5,281 nt of DNA from Acidobacteriota bacterium (GCA_021778815.1 JAJYBW010000264.1:1-5281); one strand, 5' to 3'. Shown: positions 1-5,271, numbered from the stretch's first letter. Program-made: numbers and translations. Notes: generated from the letters alone by a model not told the origin.

Positions 1-74
1 GACAAAACACCTGCCCCATAGCCGCAAAATGCAACGCTTTTGAACCGACAAGGCCAGACAAGCGCAGGGCAGTT
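1..74. other. Downstream flank of the fucosidase gene
   Basis: The 74 bp past the fucosidase stop contain no recognised gene or hairpin terminator. Confidence 0.4.
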
Positions 75-1511
75 TCATAACTCGCCAATTTTCAGAGGTT
101 CCCTAACGGCGGGGCTGTTCGCAGCTTGTGTGCGCACTGCTTCCGGAATTTCGATGCGCGCCCCGGCGCCATCACGCTGCCACTTGAGCTCAGTGTCGAA
201 CCCGAGTAGACGTACGGTCGCACCCGGTGCTGGCACAATGTTTTTCAATGCAATCGTCCCGGGAACAGCCTCGCCTTCATCGAGCAGGCAGATCGCGTAC
301 ACTGCGCTATCCTTGCCACGGGTAAAGCACAGCTTGCCGTCGCGATAGGGCGCAACCGGACGTGTCGCATAAATCGCCTCGCCGTTGCTTTGCATCCACG
401 TGCCGATTTCAGCCAGCCGCGCAACCGCTCCAGTCGGCAGTTCGCCAGTCGGATCAGGACCAACGTTGAGCAGATAGTTGCCGCCTTTGGCAACTATGTC
501 GACCAGCATGTGCACCACTTGGCGCGAAGATTTATAGTGATCTTCCGGCGCATAGGACCACGAATTGCCGAGCGTCATGCAGGTTTCCCAGGGATAAGGA
601 AGCGGCCTGTCGGGGATCTGCTGCTCCGGCGTGCGGTAGTTTTCGTAGGGACCTCCCACCGCGCGATCAACGACGATCAGGCCCGGCTGATTTTTACGTG
701 CCAGCGCAGCCAGGCCTGGCATATCGATATCCTGTGGCCATGGCACATCCTGCCCACCAACGATCGCATTTGGATGCGCCGTCGGATTCACCCAGCCGCC
801 GTCGAGCCACAGAATATCCACCGACCCGTATTCAGAGGTCAGCTCGCCCACCTGTCCGTGCACAAACGCAACGAACTTTTTCCAGCGCTCAGGATATTCG
901 CGCGTATCGTAATTCACGTCCCGGTTGGGAGTGGCCCATTCAGGTGCCCAATAGTCCGCGCTGTGCCAGTCGGGCTTGGAGAAATATGCGCCAATCCCGA
1001 ACGATTGCTTGCGAAATGCGGCAAAGACTTCATTGGCGATGTTGGCACGCGGATTTGTATGGAACGGAACGTCAGGCGCGGTGATGCGGTAGTCGGTCAG
1101 CTTGGTATCGAACATCGAAAAGCCGTCGTGGTGCTTGGTGGTAAACACAACGTATTTCATGCCCGCATTCTTGGCGACGTTGGCCCACACATCAGGATCG
1201 AACCCGATCGGATTGAAAGTCTTCGGCAGCGCCTCGTATTTTCTCTTGTAGTCCACGTAGTTGGTCCCGGCCGGCCGTTTGCACCAGTCCTCGGAACAGA
1301 TCGACCACGATTCCACCACGCCCCACTGGCTATACGCTCCCCAATGCATCATGAAACCAAACTTCCAGTCCTGCCAAGCATCCAGCTTGCGCACCACCAG
1401 TGAATCCGTGGCGGGTACATATGGGTTGCTCTTCTCCGCGGCCGCCGCCACACCAACCGCCTTCACCGCCGCCGACACGCCTATCAACTTGCAAAATTCT
1501 CTCCGCTGCAT
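75..1511 (-). CDS. Exported alpha-L-fucosidase, glycoside hydrolase family 29
   Basis: A retaining exo-hydrolase that releases terminal alpha-L-fucose from glycans. The 478-residue protein starts with RREFCK, a twin-arginine-like motif, then a hydrophobic stretch ending near AAAA-E26, so it is probably Tat-exported and acts in the periplasm or outside the cell. GH29 landmarks appear in order: HWG (56-58), KHHDGF (126-131), ILWLDGG (233-239) whose D237 aligns with the family nucleophile, WETCMT (308-313), LLNVGP (347-352) and NGEAIY (376-381). E309 is only a candidate acid/base, because that residue is poorly conserved in GH29. A short beta-type C-terminal region follows from about 385. Length and motifs indicate an intact gene. 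The ATG at 1511 has GAAGGGG 5 nt upstream and gives the full Tat motif, so this start is well supported. The gene has no same-strand partner within the window. Natural substrate and linkage cannot be read from sequence. Confidence 0.95.
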   Translation of the reverse strand: MQRREFCKLIGVSAAVKAVGVAAAAEKSNPYVPATDSLVVRKLDAWQDWKFGFMMHWGAYSQWGVVESWSICSEDWCKRPAGTNYVDYKRKYEALPKTFNPIGFDPDVWANVAKNAGMKYVVFTTKHHDGFSMFDTKLTDYRITAPDVPFHTNPRANIANEVFAAFRKQSFGIGAYFSKPDWHSADYWAPEWATPNRDVNYDTREYPERWKKFVAFVHGQVGELTSEYGSVDILWLDGGWVNPTAHPNAIVGGQDVPWPQDIDMPGLAALARKNQPGLIVVDRAVGGPYENYRTPEQQIPDRPLPYPWETCMTLGNSWSYAPEDHYKSSRQVVHMLVDIVAKGGNYLLNVGPDPTGELPTGAVARLAEIGTWMQSNGEAIYATRPVAPYRDGKLCFTRGKDSAVYAICLLDEGEAVPGTIALKNIVPAPGATVRLLGFDTELKWQRDGAGARIEIPEAVRTQAANSPAVREPLKIGEL

Positions 1512-1516
1512 TGCAT

Positions 1517-1523
1517 CCCCTTC
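1517..1523 (-). promoter_or_regulatory. Ribosome binding site of the fucosidase gene
   Basis: GAAGGGG on the minus strand ends 5 nt before the ATG at 1511. It favours that ATG over an out-of-frame ATG at 1516 that overlaps the site. Confidence 0.6.
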
Positions 1524-1562
1524 TCTACTGACTTTGCCGTGCCTTCAGGTTCCTCATGCGAA

Positions 1563-1568
1563 ATCATA
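1563..1568 (-). promoter_or_regulatory. Possible -10 box for the fucosidase gene
   Basis: TATGAT on the minus strand matches the sigma-70 TATAAT consensus at five of six bases and sits in an AT-rich patch (about 1560-1580) within otherwise GC-richer DNA. It would give a leader of roughly 45 nt. I see no convincing -35 hexamer at 16-18 nt, so the promoter would be weak or activator-dependent. This is an inference from consensus only. Confidence 0.3.
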
Positions 1569-1612
1569 CTAAGTTAAATCAGTTGAAGCTGTGGCATAGT
1601 GCGAAGCCCAAG

Positions 1613-1640
1613 TCAGAAAATGGAGACTGCTCCATTCTGA
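1613..1640. repeat. Imperfect palindrome upstream of the fucosidase gene
   Basis: The arms TCAGA-(AA)-ATGGA and TCCAT-TCTGA pair at ten positions around a 6-nt loop (GACTGC), with a two-base AA bulge in the left arm. It lies about 45 bp upstream of the possible -10 box of the fucosidase gene, where an activator or repressor could bind. No T-run follows on either strand, so it is not a typical intrinsic terminator. Binding of any protein is speculation. Confidence 0.35.
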
Positions 1641-1759
1641 ACCATCACCTGGCAGCATGCCCAAGGTTGTCGCCCAACTGTAAAGAAAACGCGATAACGC
1701 CATAAGCTCCCGAGAAGGAGCTACACGGAAGTCGGCTCTGGTCTAGCCATCAAAGTTGT

Positions 1760-2089
1760 TCAGGCAGGTTGGACTGAACTAGGGGCTCGCCGAGTTCTGC
1801 TCCCCAATTCCATGCGGCTAGCATATGGCGTAACCAAGCAGTTTTCCCCGGATGAAGCCAACACCTTCGACACCGCGTGTTTCGGCGTTATCTCGCGCAG
1901 TTGGTGTACAGCGTCGGACATCATTTCACTAGACGGCTTCTTCAGATGCCGGGCAAGCGTGCTCAAAGCCATTCCATGACTGCGACAAAACTCGCTTCGC
2001 CCCATCCCGCTCTTGCGGTACAAAGCAGCCAGACGCGCTACCTCTTGGCGGCCACGACGACGAACTCCAACTACAGGCTCTTCTGCCAT
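1760..2089 (-). pseudogene. Remnant of IS66-family accessory ORF (TnpA-like, helix-turn-helix)
   Basis: The first ~51 residues resemble the small first ORF of IS66-family elements, a helix-turn-helix accessory protein (not the DDE transposase). An arginine-rich RRRGRQEVARL is followed by GMGRSEFCRSHGMALSTL, matching the family pattern of a basic start, then S-G-(x)-FCR-(x)-G-(x)-S-T-L. After residue 51 (about position 1937) the frame stays open to residue 109, but the sequence no longer looks like the family, so the gene is probably truncated and joined to unrelated DNA. A strong Shine-Dalgarno site lies upstream, but it is correctly spaced for an out-of-frame ATG at 2102; removing one base would give a plausible MAGSMAEEPV start. 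No IS66 TnpB or TnpC homologue is present. Function is presumably lost. The family call rests on motif resemblance. Confidence 0.55.
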
Positions 2090-2146
2090 GGAACCAGTCC
2101 ATCACAGATCACCTCCCGTTTATAGGTGGGTTGATCAGACGCTTAC
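1937..2146 (-). mobile_element. Left end of a truncated IS66-family insertion sequence
   Basis: On the minus strand GTAAGCGTCTGATCAACC begins at 2146. IS66-family terminal repeats characteristically start GTAA, often GTAAGCG, and this end sits ~57 bp upstream of the first-ORF remnant, as expected. The TIGR03435 reading frame on the other side loses family resemblance exactly at this boundary, which supports insertion into that gene. The flanking 8 bases on the plus strand, gacgagaa (2147-2154), would be one copy of the usual 8-bp target duplication. I could not find the second copy or a matching right end in the window; GTAAAG at 1680 is a poor candidate. A complete IS66 element is about 2.5 kb, so most of it is missing. 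Confidence 0.55.
2107..2117 (-). promoter_or_regulatory. Very strong Shine-Dalgarno site ahead of the IS66-like ORF
   Basis: GGGAGGTGATC on the minus strand includes a 10-nt exact complement of the usual 16S rRNA 3' end (GATCACCTCC). It is 4 nt from an ATG at 2102 that is out of frame with the recognisable IS66-like protein starting at 2089. This suggests that a one-base indel separated the ribosome site from its gene. Confidence 0.5.
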
Positions 2147-2382
2147 GACGAGAAGGCCAGGCAGCCCATTCGGTTCGCCGTCACTCCTGGTGAGATTCGG
2201 CCCGTTTTTCGCCACCGCCAACACATAGGCGGACATTTCTCTCTTTTCGCGATGGAACTTCAGCTGAAACCTGTCGGCCATCAGCTTTTGCAGCATGCCC
2301 TTCCACTGTTTATCACTTGGCGCACCAGGGGCATTGGGCTTCGCCGCAATGTCGAACTTGTCCGATGCCATCCAGTCGGGCC
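2147..2382 (-). pseudogene. Middle fragment of a TIGR03435-family protein, cut by the IS66 end
   Basis: TIGR03435 proteins are exported proteins of unknown function, highly duplicated in Acidobacteria. This frame gives PDWMASDKFDIAAKP, then MLQKLMADRFQLKFHREKRE, YVLAVAKNGPNLTRSDGE and NGLPGL, which match the conserved centre of the family in order (GPDW(L/M), the Q-LL-DRFKL-hHRE core, Y-L-V-KNGPKL). The signal peptide, N-terminal third and C-terminal third are absent. An in-frame stop lies six codons before PDWM, so the ATG at 2371 is an internal methionine and not a true start. The right-hand boundary joins a tail fragment of the same family in another frame; the left-hand boundary is the IS66 terminal repeat at 2146. 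It is a dead gene. Confidence 0.8.
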
Positions 2383-2435
2383 TTGGTAGGTTTCAGTTTC
2401 AGCCCGAGCTGTTCCTTCAGCGCTTCTGTCGCCAC
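2378..2435 (-). pseudogene. C-terminal tail fragment of a second TIGR03435-family protein
   Basis: In a different minus-strand frame from the neighbouring fragment, this stretch encodes ALKEQLGLKLKPTKA, the near-universal tail of TIGR03435 proteins (A-EQLGLKLE-TKAPV-, normally followed by LVIDHVE-PSEN and the stop). Here the tail breaks off straight after PTKA, and the sequence passes into the middle of a TIGR03435 gene in another frame. The fragment is only ~15-19 residues, but the motif is distinctive. Tail before middle cannot come from one linear gene, so two copies, or one rearranged copy, must be involved. Confidence 0.6.
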
Positions 2436-2588
2436 ACAGCCGGTTCTGTGGGATGGGTGCGGCTGTCGAAGGTTATCTGATTTAGCTTTCGTTCCTGGTC
2501 GTAATATCTGTAAACCCAGGTGCAGCCCGTTGCGGTCTGTCTCTGGCGGATGGTACCCTGCTTATATTGTGTCCAGAGATATTTTCAT
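2417..2588 (-). pseudogene. Probable N-terminal remnant of a tyrosine recombinase (integrase)
   Basis: A 55-codon open stretch (2420-2584) encodes YKQGTIRQRQ, then TWVYRYYDQERKLNQ and HPTEPAVWRQ. This resembles the N-terminal arm-binding region of phage/island-type integrases common in Acidobacteria: a basic beta strand, W-(V/F)-R-Y-Y, an RK-rich strand, then YPT-AAAWR. No start codon lies in this frame. An ATG at 2588 begins MKISLDT in another frame and would join at YKQG if one base were removed, suggesting a frameshift. The frame stops at 2417-2419, where the TIGR03435 tail begins, so the core-binding and catalytic domains are gone. The call rests on pattern only and could be wrong. Confidence 0.4.
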
Positions 2589-2704
2589 TGTCGGATGGCC
2601 ACACAGTATTGAGTTTCGCCACTTACAGTGGGGCAATCGATCGCTCCATGGGCTAACTTGGCCTAGATTTTCGGTACTGTCTGCAAATTATTGATTCTAC
2701 AAGC

Positions 2705-2780
2705 GCCGACGTAGCTCAGTTGGTAGAGCAGCTGATTCGTAATCAGCAGGTCATCGGTTCAAGTCCGATCGTCGGCTCCA
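2705..2780 (+). tRNA. tRNA-Thr (anticodon CGT)
   Basis: A full cloverleaf can be drawn. The acceptor stem GCCGACG (2705-2711) pairs perfectly with CGTCGGC (2770-2776). The D arm is GCTC/GAGC, the anticodon arm GCTGA/TCAGC has loop TTCGTAA with anticodon CGT at 2738-2740, and the T arm ATCGG/CCGAT has loop TTCAAGT. The discriminator is T2777, and CCA is encoded at 2778-2780. Anticodon CGU reads threonine codon ACG. The gene is intact. No clear promoter hexamers are visible in the AT-rich leader (about 2680-2700), and no T-run terminator follows. Confidence 0.97.
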
Positions 2781-3048
2781 ACTATCTAGATATCGTGTCC
2801 ACATCAAAAAGCAACCTCCCATGCAGTCCACCAGCTCCGCTGCAGCCTGGTTTGGAGTGCTTTCCGGATGCAAAACCATGGGCTCCAAGGCTGGAACCTG
2901 CCTTTTAGGAACCGTCAACGTACTGATTAAAAAATAAAGCCGGAGCGCGGCCACCTTTCAGGTTTAGAAGGGTTGACTCGGGAATGTTCCGTGATGGAGT
3001 CGAAATGGGCACTAGACATTCGTGTTTTATTCGCCTAAGCTTGCTCCC
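2781..3048. other. Spacer between tRNA-Thr and the zinc-ribbon gene
   Basis: I see no convincing gene. Open frames on the minus strand here partly run antisense through the tRNA (ending SRRSDLNR, a typical artefact of a tRNA antisense) and resemble no family. No duplicate of the tRNA 3' end, which would mark an island boundary, is visible in the spacer. Confidence 0.5.
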
Positions 3049-3243
3049 ATGGTGAACCCGAAACCCACTCCGCAGCCGGTCCTGAGATGTAAGGCGTGCA
3101 GGGAAGCCATCCCCATCGGCGTTATGCCGACGGCGCATATTGTCCGCACCTGCCCTCTGTGTGGTGAGCGCCGGCGGTACCTGCCCGAGGAGGCCTTTCA
3201 CGGTCATCCCTCGATGGGCGCGCGCAAGAAACCTGCGGCATGA
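3049..3243 (+). CDS. Small zinc-ribbon protein of unknown function
   Basis: A 64-residue protein with four cysteines as two CxxC knuckles: LRCKAC (C14, C17) and RTCPLCG (C35, C38), separated by 17 residues. This spacing is typical of a zinc ribbon. The second knuckle is followed by RRRYLPEEAFHGHPS, a tail I associate with short uncharacterised proteins common in Acidobacteria (C-x2-CG-x-RR-YLP-EVF-G). The basic C-terminal end (ARKKPAA) could help contact nucleic acid, but no function can be assigned. The start is uncertain: ATG at 3049 is preferred, a GTG at 3022 in frame would add nine residues, and neither has a good Shine-Dalgarno site. It is transcribed in the same direction as tRNA-Thr and converges on the GtrA operon, 59 bp from its end. 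Alternative: a decayed gene. The CxxC pattern argues for real coding. Confidence 0.6.
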   Translation: MVNPKPTPQPVLRCKACREAIPIGVMPTAHIVRTCPLCGERRRYLPEEAFHGHPSMGARKKPAA

Positions 3244-3267
3244 GTTCGATATCCGTCGTAAGTTCGT

Positions 3268-3291
3268 CTGCCGAGTCCAATGCTTCGGCGG
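3268..3291. terminator. Weak hairpin between convergent genes
   Basis: CTGCCGA (3268-3274) pairs with TCGGCGG (3285-3291), one pair being a wobble, around a 10-nt loop. It lies in the 59-bp gap between the stop of the zinc-ribbon gene and the stop of the GtrA gene, where a bidirectional terminator would be expected. There is no good T-run on either side, so the call is weak. Confidence 0.22.
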
Positions 3292-3302
3292 TTGTAGACG
3301 GT

Positions 3303-3707
3303 TTAATGCGAGGCGGACGTCGTGCGAAATACCCAGCGATCGCCCAGGCGAAAGTTAATCAGGGAACAGAACAAAATCGCGATGCTGTCCGCGAAAAGGA
3401 TTGGAAGGTGTGCCTCCTGCACGAGAAATCTCAGAATCGCAAGATTCCCCACCAGTGAGACAAGCCCGTTTGAGAGATGAAACCGCACTAGTTGAGTCAG
3501 CGGCATGGAATCGTCGGCTCGATCGCGCCAGGTATAGTGCAGGTGCCACACAAAATTGTGGAGTATCGCTAGCTCGACAGCCGCAGCCGAAGCGAGTAGG
3601 TAGTGGCCGGGCGCGCAGCGTTCGAAGACAGCCAGCGCCGTCAGCTGAAGCACCATACCCATCACGCCCACCGCGTTGAATTTGCTCCAGCGGATGAGGG
3701 TGTTCAA
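3303..3707 (-). CDS. GtrA-family four-helix membrane protein
   Basis: A 134-residue integral membrane protein. Hydrophobic segments lie at about 12-30, 36-55, 78-97 and 101-120, the four-helix layout of GtrA/DPMS-like proteins. Family signatures are RWSKFNAVGVMGM at the start, LHNFVWHLHYTWRDR (49-63) after helix 2, and LINFRLGDRWVF (116-127) at the end. Family members are thought to move polyprenyl-phosphate-linked sugars across the inner membrane or assist membrane glycosyltransferases; the substrate here is unknown. The start is TTG at 3707: it has AGGAG 8 nt upstream, preserves the conserved N-terminus, and overlaps the upstream stop as TTGA. It is the last gene of a three-gene operon, and its overlap with the CDP-alcohol enzyme gene suggests equal dosage and a shared lipid-linked substrate. 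No adjacent glycosyltransferase is visible. Confidence 0.88.
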   Translation of the reverse strand: MNTLIRWSKFNAVGVMGMVLQLTALAVFERCAPGHYLLASAAAVELAILHNFVWHLHYTWRDRADDSMPLTQLVRFHLSNGLVSLVGNLAILRFLVQEAHLPILFADSIAILFCSLINFRLGDRWVFRTTSASH

Positions 3708-4402
3708 GGCAGCGGCTCCTGCCGATACAATTCGGCCGTGTGGCGAAGGGTCACGACGATCGCCATCGCGAACATGCTGACAGCTGCAATGGTTCCGCCC
3801 AGATCAAACAACAGCACCGTGTGTCCGAATAACGTCGAGTAGGGGCTGTGCAGCAGCGCGAGCGTTCCAACAATTAGCAGGATGCGAATCTCGGTTGGGC
3901 CGAACAATCCCTGCGATAGTTCGAAGCGTGACAGGGTATACGTCGCCAGGTAGCTTTCACTCGAGAGCAGCAGGAATGCAATCAGCATGGCAATTGCCGT
4001 CTGCCAGTGCAGCAGGCCGGAGTAGCCCAGCCCGCACATCAGCGCAACCGAACCAAAAATGTCGATCATGTGATCCACGTAAAAGCCGTAGCGCGGACGC
4101 TGTTGCTGTCGGACTCGCGCCAGCGTTCCATCCAGGCTGTCTCCGAGCCAGTTGAGAACAATGCACACCACAACCAGAATCAACGCGTGACGGTTGTAGC
4201 GTGACCACGCAAAGCAAACTCCGGCGCCAATCTGCGCGCTAAGGCCAAGGGCGGTCAGTTGATCAGAGGTGACCCACGCTGGCGCTCGCTCCGCCAACCA
4301 GCGCAGCGCACGCTTCTCAACGGAAGCGGTCAGCGATTGATGGATGCGGAGGGCCGTGCGGAATTCCACTGGAGTATTGGGTGTGACGGATTTCGTGCTC
4401 AT
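3704..4402 (-). CDS. CDP-alcohol phosphatidyltransferase family membrane enzyme
   Basis: The family transfers a phosphate-linked group from a CDP-alcohol (often CDP-diacylglycerol) to an alcohol acceptor, at the cytoplasmic face of the membrane. The 232-residue protein carries the full metal- and CDP-binding signature D88-xx-D91-G-xx-A95-R96...G106-xxx-D110-xxx-D114, with nine residues between AR and G, at the end of an early membrane helix (about 72-88). Further hydrophobic segments lie at about 115-131, 135-155, 172-186 and 195-218, giving five to six helices as usual. The first 45 residues are polar and longer than in the smallest members. ATG at 4402 is chosen because AAAGGA ends 7 nt upstream and it overlaps the upstream stop as ATGA; the frame is open 50 codons further up but inside the upstream gene. 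The acceptor (glycerophosphate, inositol phosphate, another polyol or a sugar phosphate) cannot be told from the sequence. Confidence 0.9.
   Translation of the reverse strand: MSTKSVTPNTPVEFRTALRIHQSLTASVEKRALRWLAERAPAWVTSDQLTALGLSAQIGAGVCFAWSRYNRHALILVVVCIVLNWLGDSLDGTLARVRQQQRPRYGFYVDHMIDIFGSVALMCGLGYSGLLHWQTAIAMLIAFLLLSSESYLATYTLSRFELSQGLFGPTEIRILLIVGTLALLHSPYSTLFGHTVLLFDLGGTIAAVSMFAMAIVVTLRHTAELYRQEPLP
3716..3720 (-). promoter_or_regulatory. Ribosome binding site deciding the TTG start of the GtrA gene
   Basis: AGGAG on the minus strand, inside the end of the CDP-alcohol enzyme gene, ends 8 nt before TTG at 3707. It supports a TTG start overlapping the upstream TGA by 4 nt. Confidence 0.6.
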
Positions 4403-5271
4403 CCTTGGGTCCTTTCTGTTTCCTCGGGTTGCTTGTCGTGGTGGTCTTTCGCTGCTCGATCGATCATTTTGCGAAGAGCAGTGCAGGCAGACCGCAGTGT
4501 GAATTCCAGTGACTCGCGCGGAACGCTTTCGATAAAGGGCCCGACCACCCATCCCAGGCCCGCTGGAATCGATCGCGTCAGCGAAACCGACTCGACCTGG
4601 ATATACAGCCCGCCGTCGCGTTCCTCATAGCTCCAGTACGTGTTCTGCCGCCAAAGAAAGCCGTGATCCTGGCGTGCGTCAACCGCGTGGCCATTCGAGT
4701 CCAGCTCTGAAATGCGCGTGCTTTGCGAGATGCTGTATCCGTGTTCCGCATCGAGCTGTCCAAAGGTGACGTCGTAGGTCGTGTCCATCACCACCGTGAT
4801 CACATGATGCTGTTGCACGCGCAGACAGGCCTGTAAATGATCGCCATCGTGCTTCAGAACCCGAGCCTGTAGCACCTGCGGCGAAAAGTCCGCGGGATAC
4901 GCGTCAAAATTCTGGATAAGTCTCGCGAAATCGGCGGCTGTGGCTGCCGGGACAAATGCTGTCGCCCGCCAGTGATGTAGCAGAGCCCCCGGCAAAACGA
5001 GTCCGCCGGACGGAGTGCGTTGCTCGATGATGATCTCTCCGCGCCGCAGGCGAGTGTCGCTTTGCTGTACGGGAGCCACCGGTGCCAGGAAGGCTGACCG
5101 AGACTGGTGCTGCTGGGCCAGGCGCGACTCAACCGCTCGAACATAAGAGTTGAAAGCAGTCACCGCCGCCGCCGTTGGCTCGGCTTGAACGCGACATGGT
5201 GCCGCTGCATAGATCAGTAGACCGCAAATCATCTGCAAGGTGCGCGGGGCTGAGACGGAACGATGTGTCAT
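4399..5271 (-). CDS. Exported SRPBCC/START-like protein of unknown function
   Basis: A 290-residue protein. Residues 1-30 form a Sec-type signal peptide: basic start, hydrophobic LQMICGLLIYAAA, and probable cleavage at VQA-EP. There is no clean lipobox, so a soluble periplasmic protein is most likely. The mature part (about 75-270) reads like an SRPBCC/START-type fold: GEIIIEQ, a long middle with VITVVMDTTYDVTF, then ISQSTRISEL, FLWRQNTYWSYEERDGG, LYIQVESVSLTRSIP and the closing helix SLEFTLRSACTALRKM. The segment W-x-Y-EERDGG-(V/I)-E-SLTR-P-GLGW is what I recognise from uncharacterised acidobacterial proteins. Such folds bind lipids or other hydrophobic ligands; the ligand is unknown. It is the first visible operon gene and overlaps the next by ATGA. 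The start is uncertain: ATG at 5271 gives a clean signal peptide, but a TTG at 5280 is in frame and the frame stays open to the window edge, so the ribosome site and any further N-terminus are not visible. Confidence 0.7.
   Translation of the reverse strand: MTHRSVSAPRTLQMICGLLIYAAAPCRVQAEPTAAAVTAFNSYVRAVESRLAQQHQSRSAFLAPVAPVQQSDTRLRRGEIIIEQRTPSGGLVLPGALLHHWRATAFVPAATAADFARLIQNFDAYPADFSPQVLQARVLKHDGDHLQACLRVQQHHVITVVMDTTYDVTFGQLDAEHGYSISQSTRISELDSNGHAVDARQDHGFLWRQNTYWSYEERDGGLYIQVESVSLTRSIPAGLGWVVGPFIESVPRESLEFTLRSACTALRKMIDRAAKDHHDKQPEETERTQG
4410..4415 (-). promoter_or_regulatory. Ribosome binding site deciding the start of the CDP-alcohol enzyme gene
   Basis: AAAGGA on the minus strand ends 7 nt before the ATG at 4402. 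It lies within the last codons of the upstream gene and rules against the longer open frame that begins at 4552. Confidence 0.6.

Larger units (their letters stand above)
1512..1936. other. Gene-poor stretch upstream of the fucosidase gene
   Basis: No intact gene is recognised here. The left part (about 1512-1640) is the presumed control region of the fucosidase gene. A short 6-bp hairpin, AGCTCC/GGAGCT, lies at 1705-1722 with no T-run. Further right an open frame without an early ATG runs on the plus strand (1698-1976), antisense to the tail of the IS66-like ORF; its translation includes GLAIKVVQAGWTELGA but resembles no family I know, and its third-position base use is not clearly coding. 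The stretch is probably intergenic DNA plus decayed mobile-element sequence. Confidence 0.4.

Noticed and set aside
390..1403. Long plus-strand open frame (337 codons) inside the fucosidase gene
   Set aside because: It is antisense to a clear GH29 protein with all family motifs, and its translation is rich in Arg, His and Ile with no recognisable domain. It is a shadow frame of a GC-rich gene.
1680..1701. GTAAAG... as the missing right end of the IS66-like element
   Set aside because: Only the first four bases agree with the left end, and it is not preceded by the expected duplicate gacgagaa.
1569..1703. Small minus-strand ORF (44 codons) with GGGAG just before its ATG
   Set aside because: Spacing to the ATG is too short (3 nt), the peptide resembles no family, and the stop abuts the possible fucosidase -10 box.
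2821..2937. 38-codon plus-strand ORF downstream of the tRNA with a lipoprotein-like start
   Set aside because: It has no ribosome site, no proper lipobox and no resemblance to known proteins.
2751..2954. Minus-strand ORF ending SRRSDLNR
   Set aside because: It runs antisense into tRNA-Thr; this ending is a common artefact of translating the complement of a tRNA.
2905..3207. Minus-strand 100-codon ORF across the zinc-ribbon gene
   Set aside because: The plus strand carries the CxxC/CxxC protein. The minus translation is Arg/His-rich and resembles nothing.
3240..3458. Plus-strand ORF starting in an ATGA overlap with the zinc-ribbon gene
   Set aside because: The overlap looks operon-like, but more than two thirds of the ORF is antisense to the conserved GtrA gene and the protein is low-complexity with no family resemblance.
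3510..3520. Eleven-base repeat of the tRNA 3' end (atcgtcggctc, also 2768-2778), as a possible attachment site
   Set aside because: The second copy lies inside the intact, conserved GtrA gene, and the match stops before CCA. It is most likely chance.
4403..4552. N-terminal extension of the CDP-alcohol enzyme by 50 codons
   Set aside because: The extension lies wholly inside the upstream gene and is Arg/Ser-rich, while the ATG at 4402 has a good ribosome site and the common ATGA overlap.
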